Source: JADJXV01 sp046328995
GTDB lineage: Bacteria; Bacteroidota; Ignavibacteria; Kapaibacteriales; UBA961
Direction of reading: 5' to 3'
Length of the DNA: 64,000 bases
Assembly (NCBI GenBank): GCA_046328995.1
Contig: JAXLVN010000002.1
Location: 1,156,305 to 1,220,304 of the forward strand
Within the stretch, counting starts at the first letter, position 1; every line of letters starts with the position of its first letter. Both the position numbers and the translations under genes were made by a program. Below are positions 9,304 through 17,832 of this stretch, piece by piece. The notes under the pieces were generated by a model. It searched no databases. It was not told where the DNA came from and saw nothing but the letters and a program-made list of their open reading frames with translations.

Positions 9304-10392
9304 TCAATACTGTCTGCTGTAAAATTTATGAGTGTCATCGAGTTGAAGTGGGTTCGCAGTGAACCATGTGACAAATCCCGCCCACTTTTCTGCATGTGCA
9401 GCTTTCCATTTGACAAAGCCGTCCTCATCACCTTTCATGAGTATCCAGTGATTGTAGGCCTCACTATGTCCGGCATCTTTTAGTCTTTTTTGGTAGGAAA
9501 ACAGCACGTTGGGGTATTGTTTGTCATGCCCGTTTTTAAAATAATTGTCAATAAATGCGCTTCTGATGGTATCAAGTGAATGGATGGATATCGATGTTAT
9601 AAAAAACATCGAAAACATCAGCGTTGGCTCATAGACACCGACACCAAAGGGCAGCTTCATCGCAGAGGGGTCTTGGAGGTTGCCCGGAATGAAGATGGAA
9701 TTACTGCTGAAGCTCACGGAAAATGAAGTGTCGCTGGTAAATTTAATTTCGTGCTTATACGTATCGTAGAGTAATTTACTGATTTCGGAAGTTCGCTTTG
9801 AATTGCGTTCTAAATTCATGAAAATTTCCCCGTAGATCATTCCCCAGACTTCTTCGCTGGAGGAGCAATAAAGACGTGCTGCATGGTAATAATTCGAAGG
9901 GAATTTGGGCTCAACTTCTATACCTTTTTCATAGTAACCGAGCGCTTTCCCATATTCTTTTTTATTGAGATAAATGTTCCCAATTTCGAGATAAATACTT
10001 CCTGAAGCAGGAAATTTTTGCAATCCTGCCGTATAGGCAGCCAGTGCCTTTTCTGTGTTTTTTAGTTCATCATAACTATTCCCTAATAATTGAAAAAATC
10101 TATCAGTTACATCTTTGTGCCCGAGGTATTGTTCGAGCAGTGCAATCGCTTTGCTATAGTCTGCTTTTGCATAATAGGCATACGCCAGCTCATACGGATA
10201 ATCTACTCTCTCGGGATCGAGCTGCTGTGCTTGCTGAAGAAGGAGAATACTTTCGTCAATTTTGCCTTCATCCAGCAGCTTTACAGCTTCGAGACCTTTC
10301 GAAAGAGCTGCCTCTTTGTTGGTTTGTCCGTAGGAGATGTAGGTGGTGAAAAAGAAAACGAGGAGTCCGAGTGAGCGTAGAAATGTGTGCAT
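9304..10392 (-). CDS. Exported TPR-repeat protein
   Basis: 362 residues with a signal peptide (LGLLVFFFTTYISYGQ, cleavage near residue 22). At least four tetratricopeptide repeats follow between about residues 25 and 195; examples are YELAYAYYAKADYSKAIALL, FQLLGNSYDELKNTEKALAA and YLEIGNIYLNKKEYGKALGY. The C-terminal half (about 200-362) is a separate domain I do not recognise, with hydrophobic stretches around FSMFFITSISIHSLDTIRSA. TPRs normally mediate protein contacts, so this is probably a periplasmic scaffold. It sits 95 bp upstream of the DUF2167 gene on the same strand. Confidence 0.75.
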   Translation of the reverse strand: MHTFLRSLGLLVFFFTTYISYGQTNKEAALSKGLEAVKLLDEGKIDESILLLQQAQQLDPERVDYPYELAYAYYAKADYSKAIALLEQYLGHKDVTDRFFQLLGNSYDELKNTEKALAAYTAGLQKFPASGSIYLEIGNIYLNKKEYGKALGYYEKGIEVEPKFPSNYYHAARLYCSSSEEVWGMIYGEIFMNLERNSKRTSEISKLLYDTYKHEIKFTSDTSFSVSFSSNSIFIPGNLQDPSAMKLPFGVGVYEPTLMFSMFFITSISIHSLDTIRSAFIDNYFKNGHDKQYPNVLFSYQKRLKDAGHSEAYNHWILMKGDEDGFVKWKAAHAEKWAGFVTWFTANPLQLDDTHKFYSRQY

Positions 10393-10547
10393 CTTGAAGT
10401 GGAAAACATATGAGTAAAAGTATAACGAGCCCCACTTCCGACGTGCAGCAGTGCTCTTGCCGGCAAAAATAAGAATTTACGGTGAAGCGCGCACCTATTT
10501 TTTTTGTTCTTCAAGAATTCGGTAACTGCATGGATACTATACCGTTG

Positions 10548-11408
10548 TTAGGGCTTGATTTTCCAGATTTTGTCGGATGCATCCAAATACTCGGGCAATG
10601 CTGCCGAGCCGAACCAGTTATATAACTCATAGTCGAGCAGACCTTCTTTGATAGCCGTGTCGTTCTGTAATAAGCTTTTTGCTTCCTCGATAGTCTTTAC
10701 ATTCAGGATGAATATCCCGCGATATGTTTTGTCGTTCTTGGCTAGCGGTCCGGCAACGGTCAATTTTCCTTCTTTGACCAAACGATTAATATTATCCATG
10801 TGTCCGCGGAAGCAAGTATTAATAAACGACTTATCGGTCGTTTGATTCGTGCCTGTTTTGAGAAGAACCAACACATATCCTTTCATTCCATACTCATCAC
10901 CGCCTAATTTCTGTGCAAGTGTTGGATTGTAATTCTGATTCTTTACCGTTGTATCGTTGGCAGGTTGTGAGGGGATTTGCTTGTGCATGGTGAATGAAAA
11001 TCCTTTCTTCTCACCATCGGAAACGTGAACATACATTTCCGTATCACTTTTCTTGTGATACGCAATCTTTTTGGGGAAGTCGTGGAGAGGATTGTCGAAG
11101 GAATACACGCTGTCGGTCTTCGTGAGAATAAACGGTATGGGCTTGCCCTGATTTTGGCGGAGTACAGCAGCAGAATAAGTGATGACGGAAGAAAGCTCTG
11201 CTATCTCAAGATATTCAGAAACAATCATTTGCCCGTTTTTCATTGAATAGGAAAATCCGCGAAGTAAGCTCTCATTCAGCTTGTCCCACCGTTCGTATTG
11301 TTCTTTATTCTCGACTTTCCATGTTCCTTCCAAGAAGCCGGGAAAGTTTGATTGAGCGGATGCTGCATCCATAATAAAAAGGAGTAAGAGTGGTACAATG
11401 TATTTCAT
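10548..11408 (-). CDS. Exported DUF6265-like / YCII-like fusion protein
   Basis: 286 residues with a signal peptide (MKYIVPLLLLFIMDAASAQS). Residues about 22-140 resemble the DUF6265 lipocalin-like fold (FLEGTWKVENKEQYERWDKL; later FDNPLHDFPKKIAYHKK). Residues about 175-285 resemble a YCII ferredoxin-like domain (KGYVLVLLKTG, GHMDNINRLVKEGKLTVAGP, RGIFILNVKTIEEAKSLLQN). Both domains usually occur as separate small proteins; here they are joined and exported. No enzymatic role can be assigned. The gene starts a minus-strand run with the TPR and DUF2167 genes, but spacing of 155 bp suggests a separate promoter for the next gene. Confidence 0.7.
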   Translation of the reverse strand: MKYIVPLLLLFIMDAASAQSNFPGFLEGTWKVENKEQYERWDKLNESLLRGFSYSMKNGQMIVSEYLEIAELSSVITYSAAVLRQNQGKPIPFILTKTDSVYSFDNPLHDFPKKIAYHKKSDTEMYVHVSDGEKKGFSFTMHKQIPSQPANDTTVKNQNYNPTLAQKLGGDEYGMKGYVLVLLKTGTNQTTDKSFINTCFRGHMDNINRLVKEGKLTVAGPLAKNDKTYRGIFILNVKTIEEAKSLLQNDTAIKEGLLDYELYNWFGSAALPEYLDASDKIWKIKP

Positions 11409-11462
11409 TGGGTATAAAAAATATCAAAGTAAATTGTTGTAATTACTCGTAGTTAATTCTCT

Positions 11463-11495
11463 GTTCCGTCAGGTGCTCCACCTGACGTCAAATAC
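11463..11495 (+). repeat. 33-bp direct repeat, left copy
   Basis: Matches 11850-11882 at 28 of 33 positions; shared core CACCTGACGTCAA. This copy also forms a perfect 9-bp hairpin (CGTCAGGTG / CACCTGACG, 3-nt loop). The two copies flank the small zinc-ribbon gene. Confidence 0.75.
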
Positions 11496-11529
11496 AAGCA
11501 GGAGCCAAGGTTGCCGACAAGCTGAGATG

Positions 11530-11811
11530 TCACATCAAGTTAATATGTACTGACTTGCAGAAAGCACAGATTCCATAACCCACGTGTGTGCTTTTGTGAT
11601 TGCATCGATGACAGATGCCATTGGTTTTGTTTATATGGGTAATAATTGCTTTTGCATCAGTCAAGGACACCCCAAATTTATCCTTTAACACCATAATGCT
11701 TTCGAGCGGACTATTTATTTTTTGGTGTAATAGGCGTCTGTCGTCGTCTGTCAAGTCAAGAACAGGTAGCGAGTATTTGCATCTGACGCAGTATAAGAGG
11801 TTGTTAGGCAT
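11530..11811 (-). CDS. Small CxxC zinc-ribbon-like protein in a repeat-flanked segment
   Basis: 93 residues, no family recognised with certainty. Three CxxC pairs are visible: CVRC near residue 8, CHRC near 67 and CAFC near 81. This suggests one or two structural zinc sites. The middle (ESIMVLKDKFGVSLTDAKAI) resembles the helical C-terminal part of ribosomal protein L7/L12, a feature of some small uncharacterised Bacteroidota proteins. The gene sits alone between two 33-bp direct repeats, so it may have arrived as a small cassette. Function unknown. Confidence 0.6.
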   Translation of the reverse strand: MPNNLLYCVRCKYSLPVLDLTDDDRRLLHQKINSPLESIMVLKDKFGVSLTDAKAIITHINKTNGICHRCNHKSTHVGYGICAFCKSVHINLM

Positions 11812-11849
11812 AGAGTTGATAGAATAGTTCTCGAACCACAGGTGTTACC

Positions 11850-11882
11850 GTTCCAACAAGTGCTACACCTGACGTCAATTAC
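11850..11882 (+). repeat. 33-bp direct repeat, right copy
   Basis: Second copy of the repeat at 11463. Its hairpin uses an upstream arm, CAGGTGT at about 11839, against ACACCTG, with a longer loop. The distance between copies (387 bp) spans exactly one small gene. Confidence 0.75.
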
Positions 11883-11974
11883 TAGCCGAATAAACATTAG
11901 TTGATGGAGGTCAAGCATATGTTTTATCGGTATGTGTTTACCTTTGCTTGTAGCAGCCGACCGGACGGGGAATG

Positions 11975-12649
11975 TTATATCGTTAGGAGTCTCGTTATGC
12001 GATTTAATGTTTCACGAGTTAATTCAATTTGCTTTTTACTTCGTGTTTGATTGATTAAATCTTCAAAATATCCTGTGGCTTTTTCAATTCCTATTGTAGA
12101 AAATTCTTTCGCTATTTCTACTCTATGAATCCTGAGATTAATTTCTTTCAATAACCACAAGAAGTAGAATTCATTATGAATAAAATATTTGTTTAGTAGA
12201 GTATATCTTTTACCGCTTGTAAAATCCGAGGGGCTGATTGTGTCAAATGGATGCGGAAAGCCTTCAAAGTCTTTATAAAATTGATTGCCGTATGTTTCTA
12301 ATGCATCATAAATTTGATCTAGAGACTTGATGTTTTTGTTTTCATTCTCTCTAAAGATCCAATGATAATCTCCATCTCCTTTCGGACTTAGTCTCTGTCG
12401 TACTAAACAGCTTGCATAAGAAACCTTTGAAGGGTCATTCTTTCCTGCTAAATCAGGTATAAAATCAAAGTGAATTGCAGTTTCACAGCAAACAGAACCT
12501 CCATACCAAGGGGCTTGAATCCCTAAAATTTGGATGATATGATTGTCAGTCGTTTTATAGAAGCTAAAACCGCTTCCTTTCCAACCTTTTTCTCTAAGCT
12601 TGGGAGCTAAGTATTTTGTCGATAGCTTTTTAAATTCACTAGAATTCAT
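11975..12649 (-). CDS. DUF4304-like protein
   Basis: 224-residue soluble protein. The N-terminal pattern FKKLSTKYLAPKLREKGWKG, GFSFYKTTDNHIIQILGIQA and a later IHFDFIPDL strand resemble DUF4304, a family of unknown function common in Bacteroidota and Firmicutes accessory regions. A second, clearer DUF4304 protein is encoded at 48270-48872. The C-terminal half is helical and basic. The local DNA is more AT-rich than the murD region next to it, which suggests acquisition by transfer. No partner gene is obvious. Confidence 0.6.
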   Translation of the reverse strand: MNSSEFKKLSTKYLAPKLREKGWKGSGFSFYKTTDNHIIQILGIQAPWYGGSVCCETAIHFDFIPDLAGKNDPSKVSYASCLVRQRLSPKGDGDYHWIFRENENKNIKSLDQIYDALETYGNQFYKDFEGFPHPFDTISPSDFTSGKRYTLLNKYFIHNEFYFLWLLKEINLRIHRVEIAKEFSTIGIEKATGYFEDLINQTRSKKQIELTRETLNRITRLLTI

Positions 12650-12810
12650 TTTGCTTTTGATTTATTCGAAGGGAAGTGCTAGTTCTTTCTCTTGCAGGCA
12701 AATATAAGAATTTAAGAGTAAGTAGTTGCTTGATTTTTGTTTGCGATTGTGTTATGATACGCCAGGCTGATTATCCCATTGTGGTAATTATTTATCCCAA
12801 GCCCGAAAAC

Positions 12811-12845
12811 AAAAAAAGGTGCGCCCTATCCGGCGCACCTTTTTC
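12811..12845 (-). terminator. Strong bidirectional terminator downstream of murD
   Basis: A 13-bp stem AAAAAGGTGCGCC / GGCGCACCTTTTT with a 6-nt loop, flanked by A and T runs. It lies 94 bp past the murD stop and can work in either direction. Confidence 0.85.
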
Positions 12846-12938
12846 TATTGAACTATCTTTTCTTCCTCCTCCCTCGGCTTGGACGGCAAGGGTGACCGCA
12901 GGCGAGGTGTGGAATGTGCAGAAGGGAAACCCCCAATC

Positions 12939-14267
12939 TTACAAACTGTGTACTGCTTCTTTGAAGCATTCGCCGCGGTGCTCGTAGTTGGCAAACATGT
13001 CGAACGACTTGCAGGCGGGGGAGAAGAGCACGACGCTGTTCGGCTCGGCATTGCTTGCGGCGAGCTCGACGGCGTGTTCCATCGACGTGGCTTTGATGCA
13101 CCGCGTGGCAATGCAATAATGATCAAAAATGGCTTGGGCTTCTTCGCCGAGGGCGATGATCGTGTGGACATTTGCCTTGACGAGTTCATCGAGGGAGGTG
13201 TAGTCGTTGCCGTCGCCCCGGCCGCCTGCGATCCAGACGATGGGCTTTTGGTAACTTGACAGGGCGTACCATGCGGCGTTGATATTGGTAGCTTTGGAGT
13301 CGTTGACGTAGTCCACGTCATGGAGCGTGCGTACGAATTCGAGCCGGTGTTCGACACCTGAGAAGCTCATAAGACTGTCGCGGATATTTTCGTTGCGTAC
13401 TTCGAAAGCACGCGCTGCAAGGGCGGCTGCCATGGAGTTATAGCGATTATGCACTCCGGGCAGGCGCACATCTTCAAATAGCATAAGTTCCTCCTCTGTA
13501 TGCTGATTATCTGTGCGAATGTATATTTTTCCGTCTCGGCAATACGCGCCCTGCTGCAAGGACTGAATGCTGAACGGCATGATTCGAGCGCCGGTGAATT
13601 CCGAAGCTGCTGCTGCTTCAGGATTGTCGGCGTTCAAAATTAGTAAATCTTTCGCAGTTTGACGGTGAGAAGTTTTCCACTTAGCCCGGCAATAGTTCTC
13701 AAAGCTGCCATGATACCCGAGATGATCGGGAGTTATATTGAGAATGACGCCGACATCCGGACGGAAATCGACCGTACGATCGAGTTGATAACTACTTGAT
13801 TCCAAAACAACTATCGTATCCGAATCAAGCGTTCGAACGAGCGCCGAAAGGGGAGTACCGATATTCCCGGCGGACACGGCGGAGCGTCCTGCATTCTGCA
13901 AAATATACGTCGTGAGCGCCGTGGTGGTCGTTTTACCATTCGTACCGGTAATAGAAATCGTAGGATTAGTAATCTGCCGCCATGCGAATTCCAATTCACT
14001 TATAATTTCAATACCCCGCGCCTCGGCTTCCTGAATAATCGGCGAGGAGGGCGGCACACCCGGAGAGGTAATAATACAATGCACGTTTTGCAGGGCGCGC
14101 GGCGTATGCCCGCCGAATTCAGCGTCAATACCATAGCCGCTGAGGATGGAGGATGTGTCGGATGTCGCGGGCTTGGACTCGGTTAAAAACACCGTGTCAC
14201 CATTTTCATGAGCGAGGATGGCGGCGGCGAGTCCGCTTTTGCCGGCGCCGATGATTGTGTAGTTCAT
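12939..14267 (-). CDS. murD: UDP-N-acetylmuramoylalanine--D-glutamate ligase
   Basis: Cytoplasmic Mur ligase that adds D-glutamate to UDP-MurNAc-L-Ala in peptidoglycan synthesis. The 442 residues carry an N-terminal Rossmann-like UDP-binding domain (IIGAGKSGLAAA), the ATP loop GTNGKTTTT at about 108-116, and the NITPDHLGYHGSFENYCRAK segment. The C-terminal SPACKSFDMFANYEHRGECF signature is typical of MurD. Length is normal. It is not inside a dcw cell-wall cluster here: flanking genes are a DUF4304 protein and sixA, with a dispersed repeat directly upstream. Start ATG at 14267 gives the canonical N-terminus. Confidence 0.95.
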   Translation of the reverse strand: MNYTIIGAGKSGLAAAILAHENGDTVFLTESKPATSDTSSILSGYGIDAEFGGHTPRALQNVHCIITSPGVPPSSPIIQEAEARGIEIISELEFAWRQITNPTISITGTNGKTTTTALTTYILQNAGRSAVSAGNIGTPLSALVRTLDSDTIVVLESSSYQLDRTVDFRPDVGVILNITPDHLGYHGSFENYCRAKWKTSHRQTAKDLLILNADNPEAAAASEFTGARIMPFSIQSLQQGAYCRDGKIYIRTDNQHTEEELMLFEDVRLPGVHNRYNSMAAALAARAFEVRNENIRDSLMSFSGVEHRLEFVRTLHDVDYVNDSKATNINAAWYALSSYQKPIVWIAGGRGDGNDYTSLDELVKANVHTIIALGEEAQAIFDHYCIATRCIKATSMEHAVELAASNAEPNSVVLFSPACKSFDMFANYEHRGECFKEAVHSL

Positions 14268-14322
14268 AGAGTAATACAGGAGTGTATTTTAAAGTAAGGT
14301 AGTAGAAATAAACTAATAACGC

Positions 14323-14682
14323 TGTCATTCTGAACCCTTCGGAGGGTGAAGAATCGAAATTTGCTGCATAGTCACGATGGTACGCCATCATCAAGTTTCG
14401 ATTCTTCAGCCCCTACGACTTCTTACCATTGGCAGTTTTTTATAACCCGTTCTTTTTATATGAGTTGCATTTGCTGTGATAGAAAGAGTTTCCCACAGAG
14501 TTTCACAGAGTTTTTCACAGAGTTCACAGCGGAATACTGCTGTGTGTGACTCTGTGAGCATACCCTGTGTAACTCTGTGGGAGGAATTCTTCCGACTACG
14601 TATAGAGAAAACCTCTTTTGCAAGTACTCACTGTGTCATTACTTGCTTTTTTTTAGTTTTTAATTTGGCCTACAGAATGACA
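14323..14682 (+). repeat. Dispersed MITE-like element, full copy B (about 360 bp)
   Basis: Starts GTCATTCTGA and ends CAGAATGAC, so the ends are inverted. The left half is a hairpin family shared with 7312, 16187 and 49725 (GTGAAGAATCGAAA ... TTTCGATTCTTC). The right half holds an imperfect palindrome of CACAGAG repeats at about 14488-14587 (TTTCCCACAGAG ... CTCTGTGGGAGG). The whole 360 bp recurs at 49725-50074. No transposase gene is inside, so any mobility would be non-autonomous. Confidence 0.85.
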
Positions 14683-14722
14683 TGCTTTTATCGATTTTCT
14701 TATAAGGAATAGTGGATTGAAG

Positions 14723-15205
14723 TTATCCTTCAATAATTTCTTCCGCCGTCGAAAACCAATACAACGTGCTCCGAATGGTAGGAATACTTTCGACGAGTAC
14801 AGAACAAATACTAGCCGGCGCAAAACCATAGAGCGTTTGATTCTCAGGACAAAGCATCGATGCAAATTCGCTGACCGCCGGCTCGTGGCTGACAATCATC
14901 AGTGATTGCGCGGCGGCGTATTCGATAAGAATTTCGTGGAGGAGATTGAAGTTGGAATTGGGCGTCAGACGGCTGTCGCGTTCGACAGGATATTCATAGC
15001 CGAGTTCGGATGCAATGATGTCCGATGTCTGAATTGCCCGCAAGTACGGACTCGACAGTATCACTTCTGGCCGGATATTCTTTCTGGCAAGGGCAGCGCC
15101 GACCTGCGTGACGATATCGATACCTTCCGGCGTAAGCGCGCGGTCACGGTCAATTTTTCCGATGGGATGCTCGGCAATTCCATGCCGCATGATATATAAA
15201 ATCAA
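14723..15205 (-). CDS. sixA: SixA-type phosphohistidine phosphatase (histidine phosphatase superfamily)
   Basis: 160-residue histidine-phosphatase fold. The catalytic RHG motif is at residues 7-9 (ILYIMRHGIAEH), followed by DRALTPEGIDIVTQVG and SSPYLRAIQTSDII. The second conserved His is in VSHEPAVSEF at about residue 105. Length and the LTPEG and SSPYLRAxQT blocks fit SixA, which dephosphorylates phosphohistidine on signalling or PTS proteins. Its real target here is unknown, though HprK and EIIA-Ntr are encoded at 36-37.6 kb. It lies downstream of the PASTA gene on the same strand (59 bp gap) and is followed by the copy B repeat. Confidence 0.87.
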   Translation of the reverse strand: MILYIMRHGIAEHPIGKIDRDRALTPEGIDIVTQVGAALARKNIRPEVILSSPYLRAIQTSDIIASELGYEYPVERDSRLTPNSNFNLLHEILIEYAAAQSLMIVSHEPAVSEFASMLCPENQTLYGFAPASICSVLVESIPTIRSTLYWFSTAEEIIEG

Positions 15206-15264
15206 GGTTTTCTTTCGATTGTTGGGAGTATAGTATTCTTGGGAATGATGTCACGCAACGCGTA

Positions 15265-16029
15265 TTATTTGGTGACCGACACGCGTACGGGAGTGTTCTT
15301 GGGAACGATTGTTCCGGCTGCAGGATGCTGACTCAGGATTGTTTCGCCCATGTAGGTATCATCATGCACGTCTGTCACTTCGCCGAGAGTAAGACCTGCT
15401 TCGAGGAGCTTTTCACGGGCTTCGTCCATGGTGCCGTTGACGAGATCGGGCACCGTGATCTGCGATTCGGACCCGCGACTGAGCACCACGCTAATTGCTT
15501 CATTAAATTGGGCTTCGCCACCGGCAGGCACGCTCTGCGCGCTGACTAAGTCCTGCTGAATTGTTTCACTGAATTCGTAACTTGTCGCCCCAATCTGCAA
15601 GCCGAGTCGCATGAGCGCAACGCGGGCATCGCGGAGACTTTTACCGATAAGACTCGGCACTCGTACGATTTCCTTGCCTTTGCTGACGGTGAGATAGACG
15701 CGGCGCTCTTCTTTTACCTCGGCATTCGGGTAGGGGAGCTGATTGATAACCGTTCCTTTGGGTGCTTTGTCATTCGCAACTTCTCGAATTCCCTGGACTT
15801 CGAGTTTGTTCTGCCCAAGCAATAGCCGTGCTTCTTCAATCGATTTCCCCATGACATTCGGTACTTTAACCGTGGAATTTGAATGGACAAAAAGCGGAAG
15901 GATGATTTTATCGGCAAGCAGGGCGAGCACAAATAATGCAGCGATAAATCCTGCAAGAACGATCGAGTAGCGCTGCCAAGGGGCAATACGGTACATAAAG
16001 GACTGTTCACCGGCGGCTTTATCAAGCAT
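15265..16029 (-). CDS. Membrane-anchored triple-PASTA protein
   Basis: 254 residues: a short cytoplasmic segment, one transmembrane helix (about 20-45), then three PASTA domains at about 54-120, 121-188 and 190-254. Each shows the VPN/LxGxSxxxAxxxLxxxGL pattern and ends in VxLTVSKG or similar. PASTA domains bind muropeptides or stabilise cell-wall enzymes. In Firmicutes they are fused to kinases or PBPs; here they stand alone with no kinase domain. The location between sixA and a predicted barrel, with murD 1 kb away, fits a cell-wall role, but the partner is unknown. Confidence 0.9.
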   Translation of the reverse strand: MLDKAAGEQSFMYRIAPWQRYSIVLAGFIAALFVLALLADKIILPLFVHSNSTVKVPNVMGKSIEEARLLLGQNKLEVQGIREVANDKAPKGTVINQLPYPNAEVKEERRVYLTVSKGKEIVRVPSLIGKSLRDARVALMRLGLQIGATSYEFSETIQQDLVSAQSVPAGGEAQFNEAISVVLSRGSESQITVPDLVNGTMDEAREKLLEAGLTLGEVTDVHDDTYMGETILSQHPAAGTIVPKNTPVRVSVTK

Positions 16030-16186
16030 GAGGAGTGCGAGGATTAGGGAGAATTGAACGAAACTTTCGGCAAAAATACGAAAATACCAAATTCTTACGG
16101 CTACTCTACGGTTTTCCCGCCTGTCATTTCATGAAAAATTGCTACTTTGCAGGTAAAAAGAAATTTTACTACAAATTCTCGTGCTT

Positions 16187-16250
16187 GTCATTCTGCGTGA
16201 GTCTTCGAGCGAAGAATCGACCCTTGCTGTATGGTAAAGCAAGGTATGGA
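16187..16250 (+). repeat. Dispersed palindromic repeat, copy C (truncated)
   Basis: GTCATTCTGCGTGAGTCTTC followed by GAAGAATCGACCCTTGCTG matches the left arm of the elements at 14323 and 49725. The rest is missing, and the start region of the next gene follows at once. It may carry that gene's upstream signals. Confidence 0.65.
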
Positions 16251-16278
16251 ATGCACGTTCCCTATTCTCTTATTCCTT

Positions 16279-17193
16279 ATGAAGTTTTCATTTATTTCTA
16301 CTCTCTTTTTGAGCATCCTCCTCCTGCCACATGTCGCCAAATCGGACGGCTGGACCCAACCCAAAGGTCAATTATTCGCAAAGTTCTATGCCGGAACGAT
16401 GCTGGCGTCGAGTTACCGTAATCTCAATACAGACAGTGAATTCTACAAGCTTGATACACGTGACACTCTCAATTATCCCAATGGCCGGAGGTACGCCACC
16501 GAGTTGAGCGGATTTTTAACCGGTCTGTATGCCGAGTATGGTCTCTCGGATGACTTTACACTGCTGCTCGACGTACCTTTTGGTCATTTTGCTCTTCATG
16601 AGGTCTATTCTTCCAATCAAATCGTCGTCGATGGTGAGACAAAATATGAGGCAAGTATCACACAATTCCCGTATTTCGGTCTCGGCACACGCTGGAAAAT
16701 GAGCGTGGGCAAGTCCGTCACGTCTCTCTCGCTGATGATGAGAATCCCGCCCGGCTTCCACAACGGCGTCGCAAACGATCCGCATGAATTTCTCAGCGAC
16801 GGAGCAATGCAAGTACTTGGTGGACTTGAGTTTGGGCTGCCCTTTAAAGACGGCTGGATGGTCTCGACGCTCAAGTACAATCATCGATTCGAAGATTTGC
16901 AGGATGAGCTTGCTTTCCATGTCGAGGCAGGTTCGAAGAAAATTCCGAACACATTTATCAAGATTTACGGTGATTTACTTCAAAGCATGGGCAGTTTTTC
17001 GAGTGTCGGTGACTTCAATCCACGACGATCAATTTTGCAGGAGAATTATCTGGCAGCCGGGGCATCTTTTGGCTTTCAGGTAGCCGAAAATTGGTATCTC
17101 GACCTCGACTATTCTGCGCGCTTCACCGGGAAAAACACTTGGAATATCGGGACATTTGCCATCGGGCTGAGCGCGACGATCCCGGAGTTGTAG
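16279..17193 (+). CDS. Predicted outer-membrane beta-barrel protein, unknown function
   Basis: 304 residues from ATG 16279, which gives a classic signal peptide (MKFSFISTLFLSILLLPHVA). The longer frame from 16231 adds residues that belong to a repeat. The mature part has alternating amphipathic strands with many aromatic residues and glycines (GLYAEYGLSDDFTLLLDVPF, LGTRWKMSVGK, ENWYLDLDYSARF), and ends with IGLSATIPEL. This is typical of barrels or transporters annotated only as outer-membrane protein in Bacteroidota. No specific family was recognised. It is a single plus-strand gene between minus-strand neighbours. Confidence 0.7.
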   Translation: MKFSFISTLFLSILLLPHVAKSDGWTQPKGQLFAKFYAGTMLASSYRNLNTDSEFYKLDTRDTLNYPNGRRYATELSGFLTGLYAEYGLSDDFTLLLDVPFGHFALHEVYSSNQIVVDGETKYEASITQFPYFGLGTRWKMSVGKSVTSLSLMMRIPPGFHNGVANDPHEFLSDGAMQVLGGLEFGLPFKDGWMVSTLKYNHRFEDLQDELAFHVEAGSKKIPNTFIKIYGDLLQSMGSFSSVGDFNPRRSILQENYLAAGASFGFQVAENWYLDLDYSARFTGKNTWNIGTFAIGLSATIPEL

Positions 17194-17275
17194 GAGAGAG
17201 AGTACTTTTATTGCAAACGGTTACGCCCATTGCGCCTTTTGCGTTAAAAACTGTATATCCTGCTCTGAAATAAGA

Positions 17276-17692
17276 TTAACGAGGTTCTTGACGTTTAAAT
17301 TCTACGGATTTAAGGTAGGTAAGTCCAAAAATAGAGGGATCCCAAACATCTATAATATTATAATTTTCACCATAGAGACGTCCAGAGGAGCTTGAAGAAT
17401 CTGTCTTGAATTCTATCCATGTGAAATCTCCACTATCATCTGCTTCCCATATCCCGTGGATTTCTTTATGATCATATTGAACAGAAAATGTTTTGTTGTC
17501 CGATAACTTCAAGTAGATTTTATTAAGATCAGTTAGGACAGAAGAAGTATCGTCGATTCTAAAATCATTAACGTAATATTCCCCAACCACAGAATTTTCA
17601 TAGTAATTATTACAATAATAGGACCGTGTCATTAAAAGCAACGCAGCGAGCACTGCAAGAATTGTAAATACTAATTTTTTAGTAGTGAGCAT
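17276..17692 (-). CDS. Small exported or membrane-anchored protein, unknown function
   Basis: 138 residues. A hydrophobic N-terminal segment (LVFTILAVLAALLLMT, about residues 8-23) acts as a signal or anchor. The rest is a beta-rich hydrophilic domain (VVGEYYVNDFRIDDTSS, NKTFSVQYDHKEIHGIWEAD, FTWIEFKTDSSSSSGRLYG). The GxY-x(n)-L-x-L-x-x-N-x-x-F-x-x pattern recalls small lipocalin-like domains that start with a GxW/GxY strand, but I cannot place it in a named family. The gene is AT-rich relative to neighbours and stands alone between the barrel gene and the HicB gene. Confidence 0.6.
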   Translation of the reverse strand: MLTTKKLVFTILAVLAALLLMTRSYYCNNYYENSVVGEYYVNDFRIDDTSSVLTDLNKIYLKLSDNKTFSVQYDHKEIHGIWEADDSGDFTWIEFKTDSSSSSGRLYGENYNIIDVWDPSIFGLTYLKSVEFKRQEPR

Positions 17693-17737
17693 ACTTCTAC
17701 CTAAATTTAATTATTTGTTTTCTCTAGCAATTACATC

Positions 17738-17774
17738 AAAAAAAGACCTTCATAATATCACTATCATGAAGGTC
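17738..17774 (-). terminator. Terminator after the hicB-like gene
   Basis: On the minus strand GACCTTCAT / ATGAAGGTC forms a perfect 9-bp stem followed by a run of seven T residues. It lies about 60 bp beyond the hicB stop. Confidence 0.8.
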
Positions 17775-17832
17775 ATAAACTTAATAGATTGGCATTACAT
17801 CCATCCATCTGATGTAAGCTGTTGAATTTGGT

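Noticed and set aside
11820..11882. Integron attC site at the end of the small cassette
   Set aside because: A GTTAGGC-like box occurs only at the gene start; the paired RYYYAAC box and typical attC arms are missing, and no integrase is in the window.
12676..12987. Plus-strand ORF of 103 residues over the murD terminator
   Set aside because: It runs through the terminator hairpin and into the antisense of murD, with no family features.
15265..16029. PASTA kinase (PknB/PrkC)
   Set aside because: Only a short cytoplasmic segment precedes the membrane helix; no kinase motifs are present.
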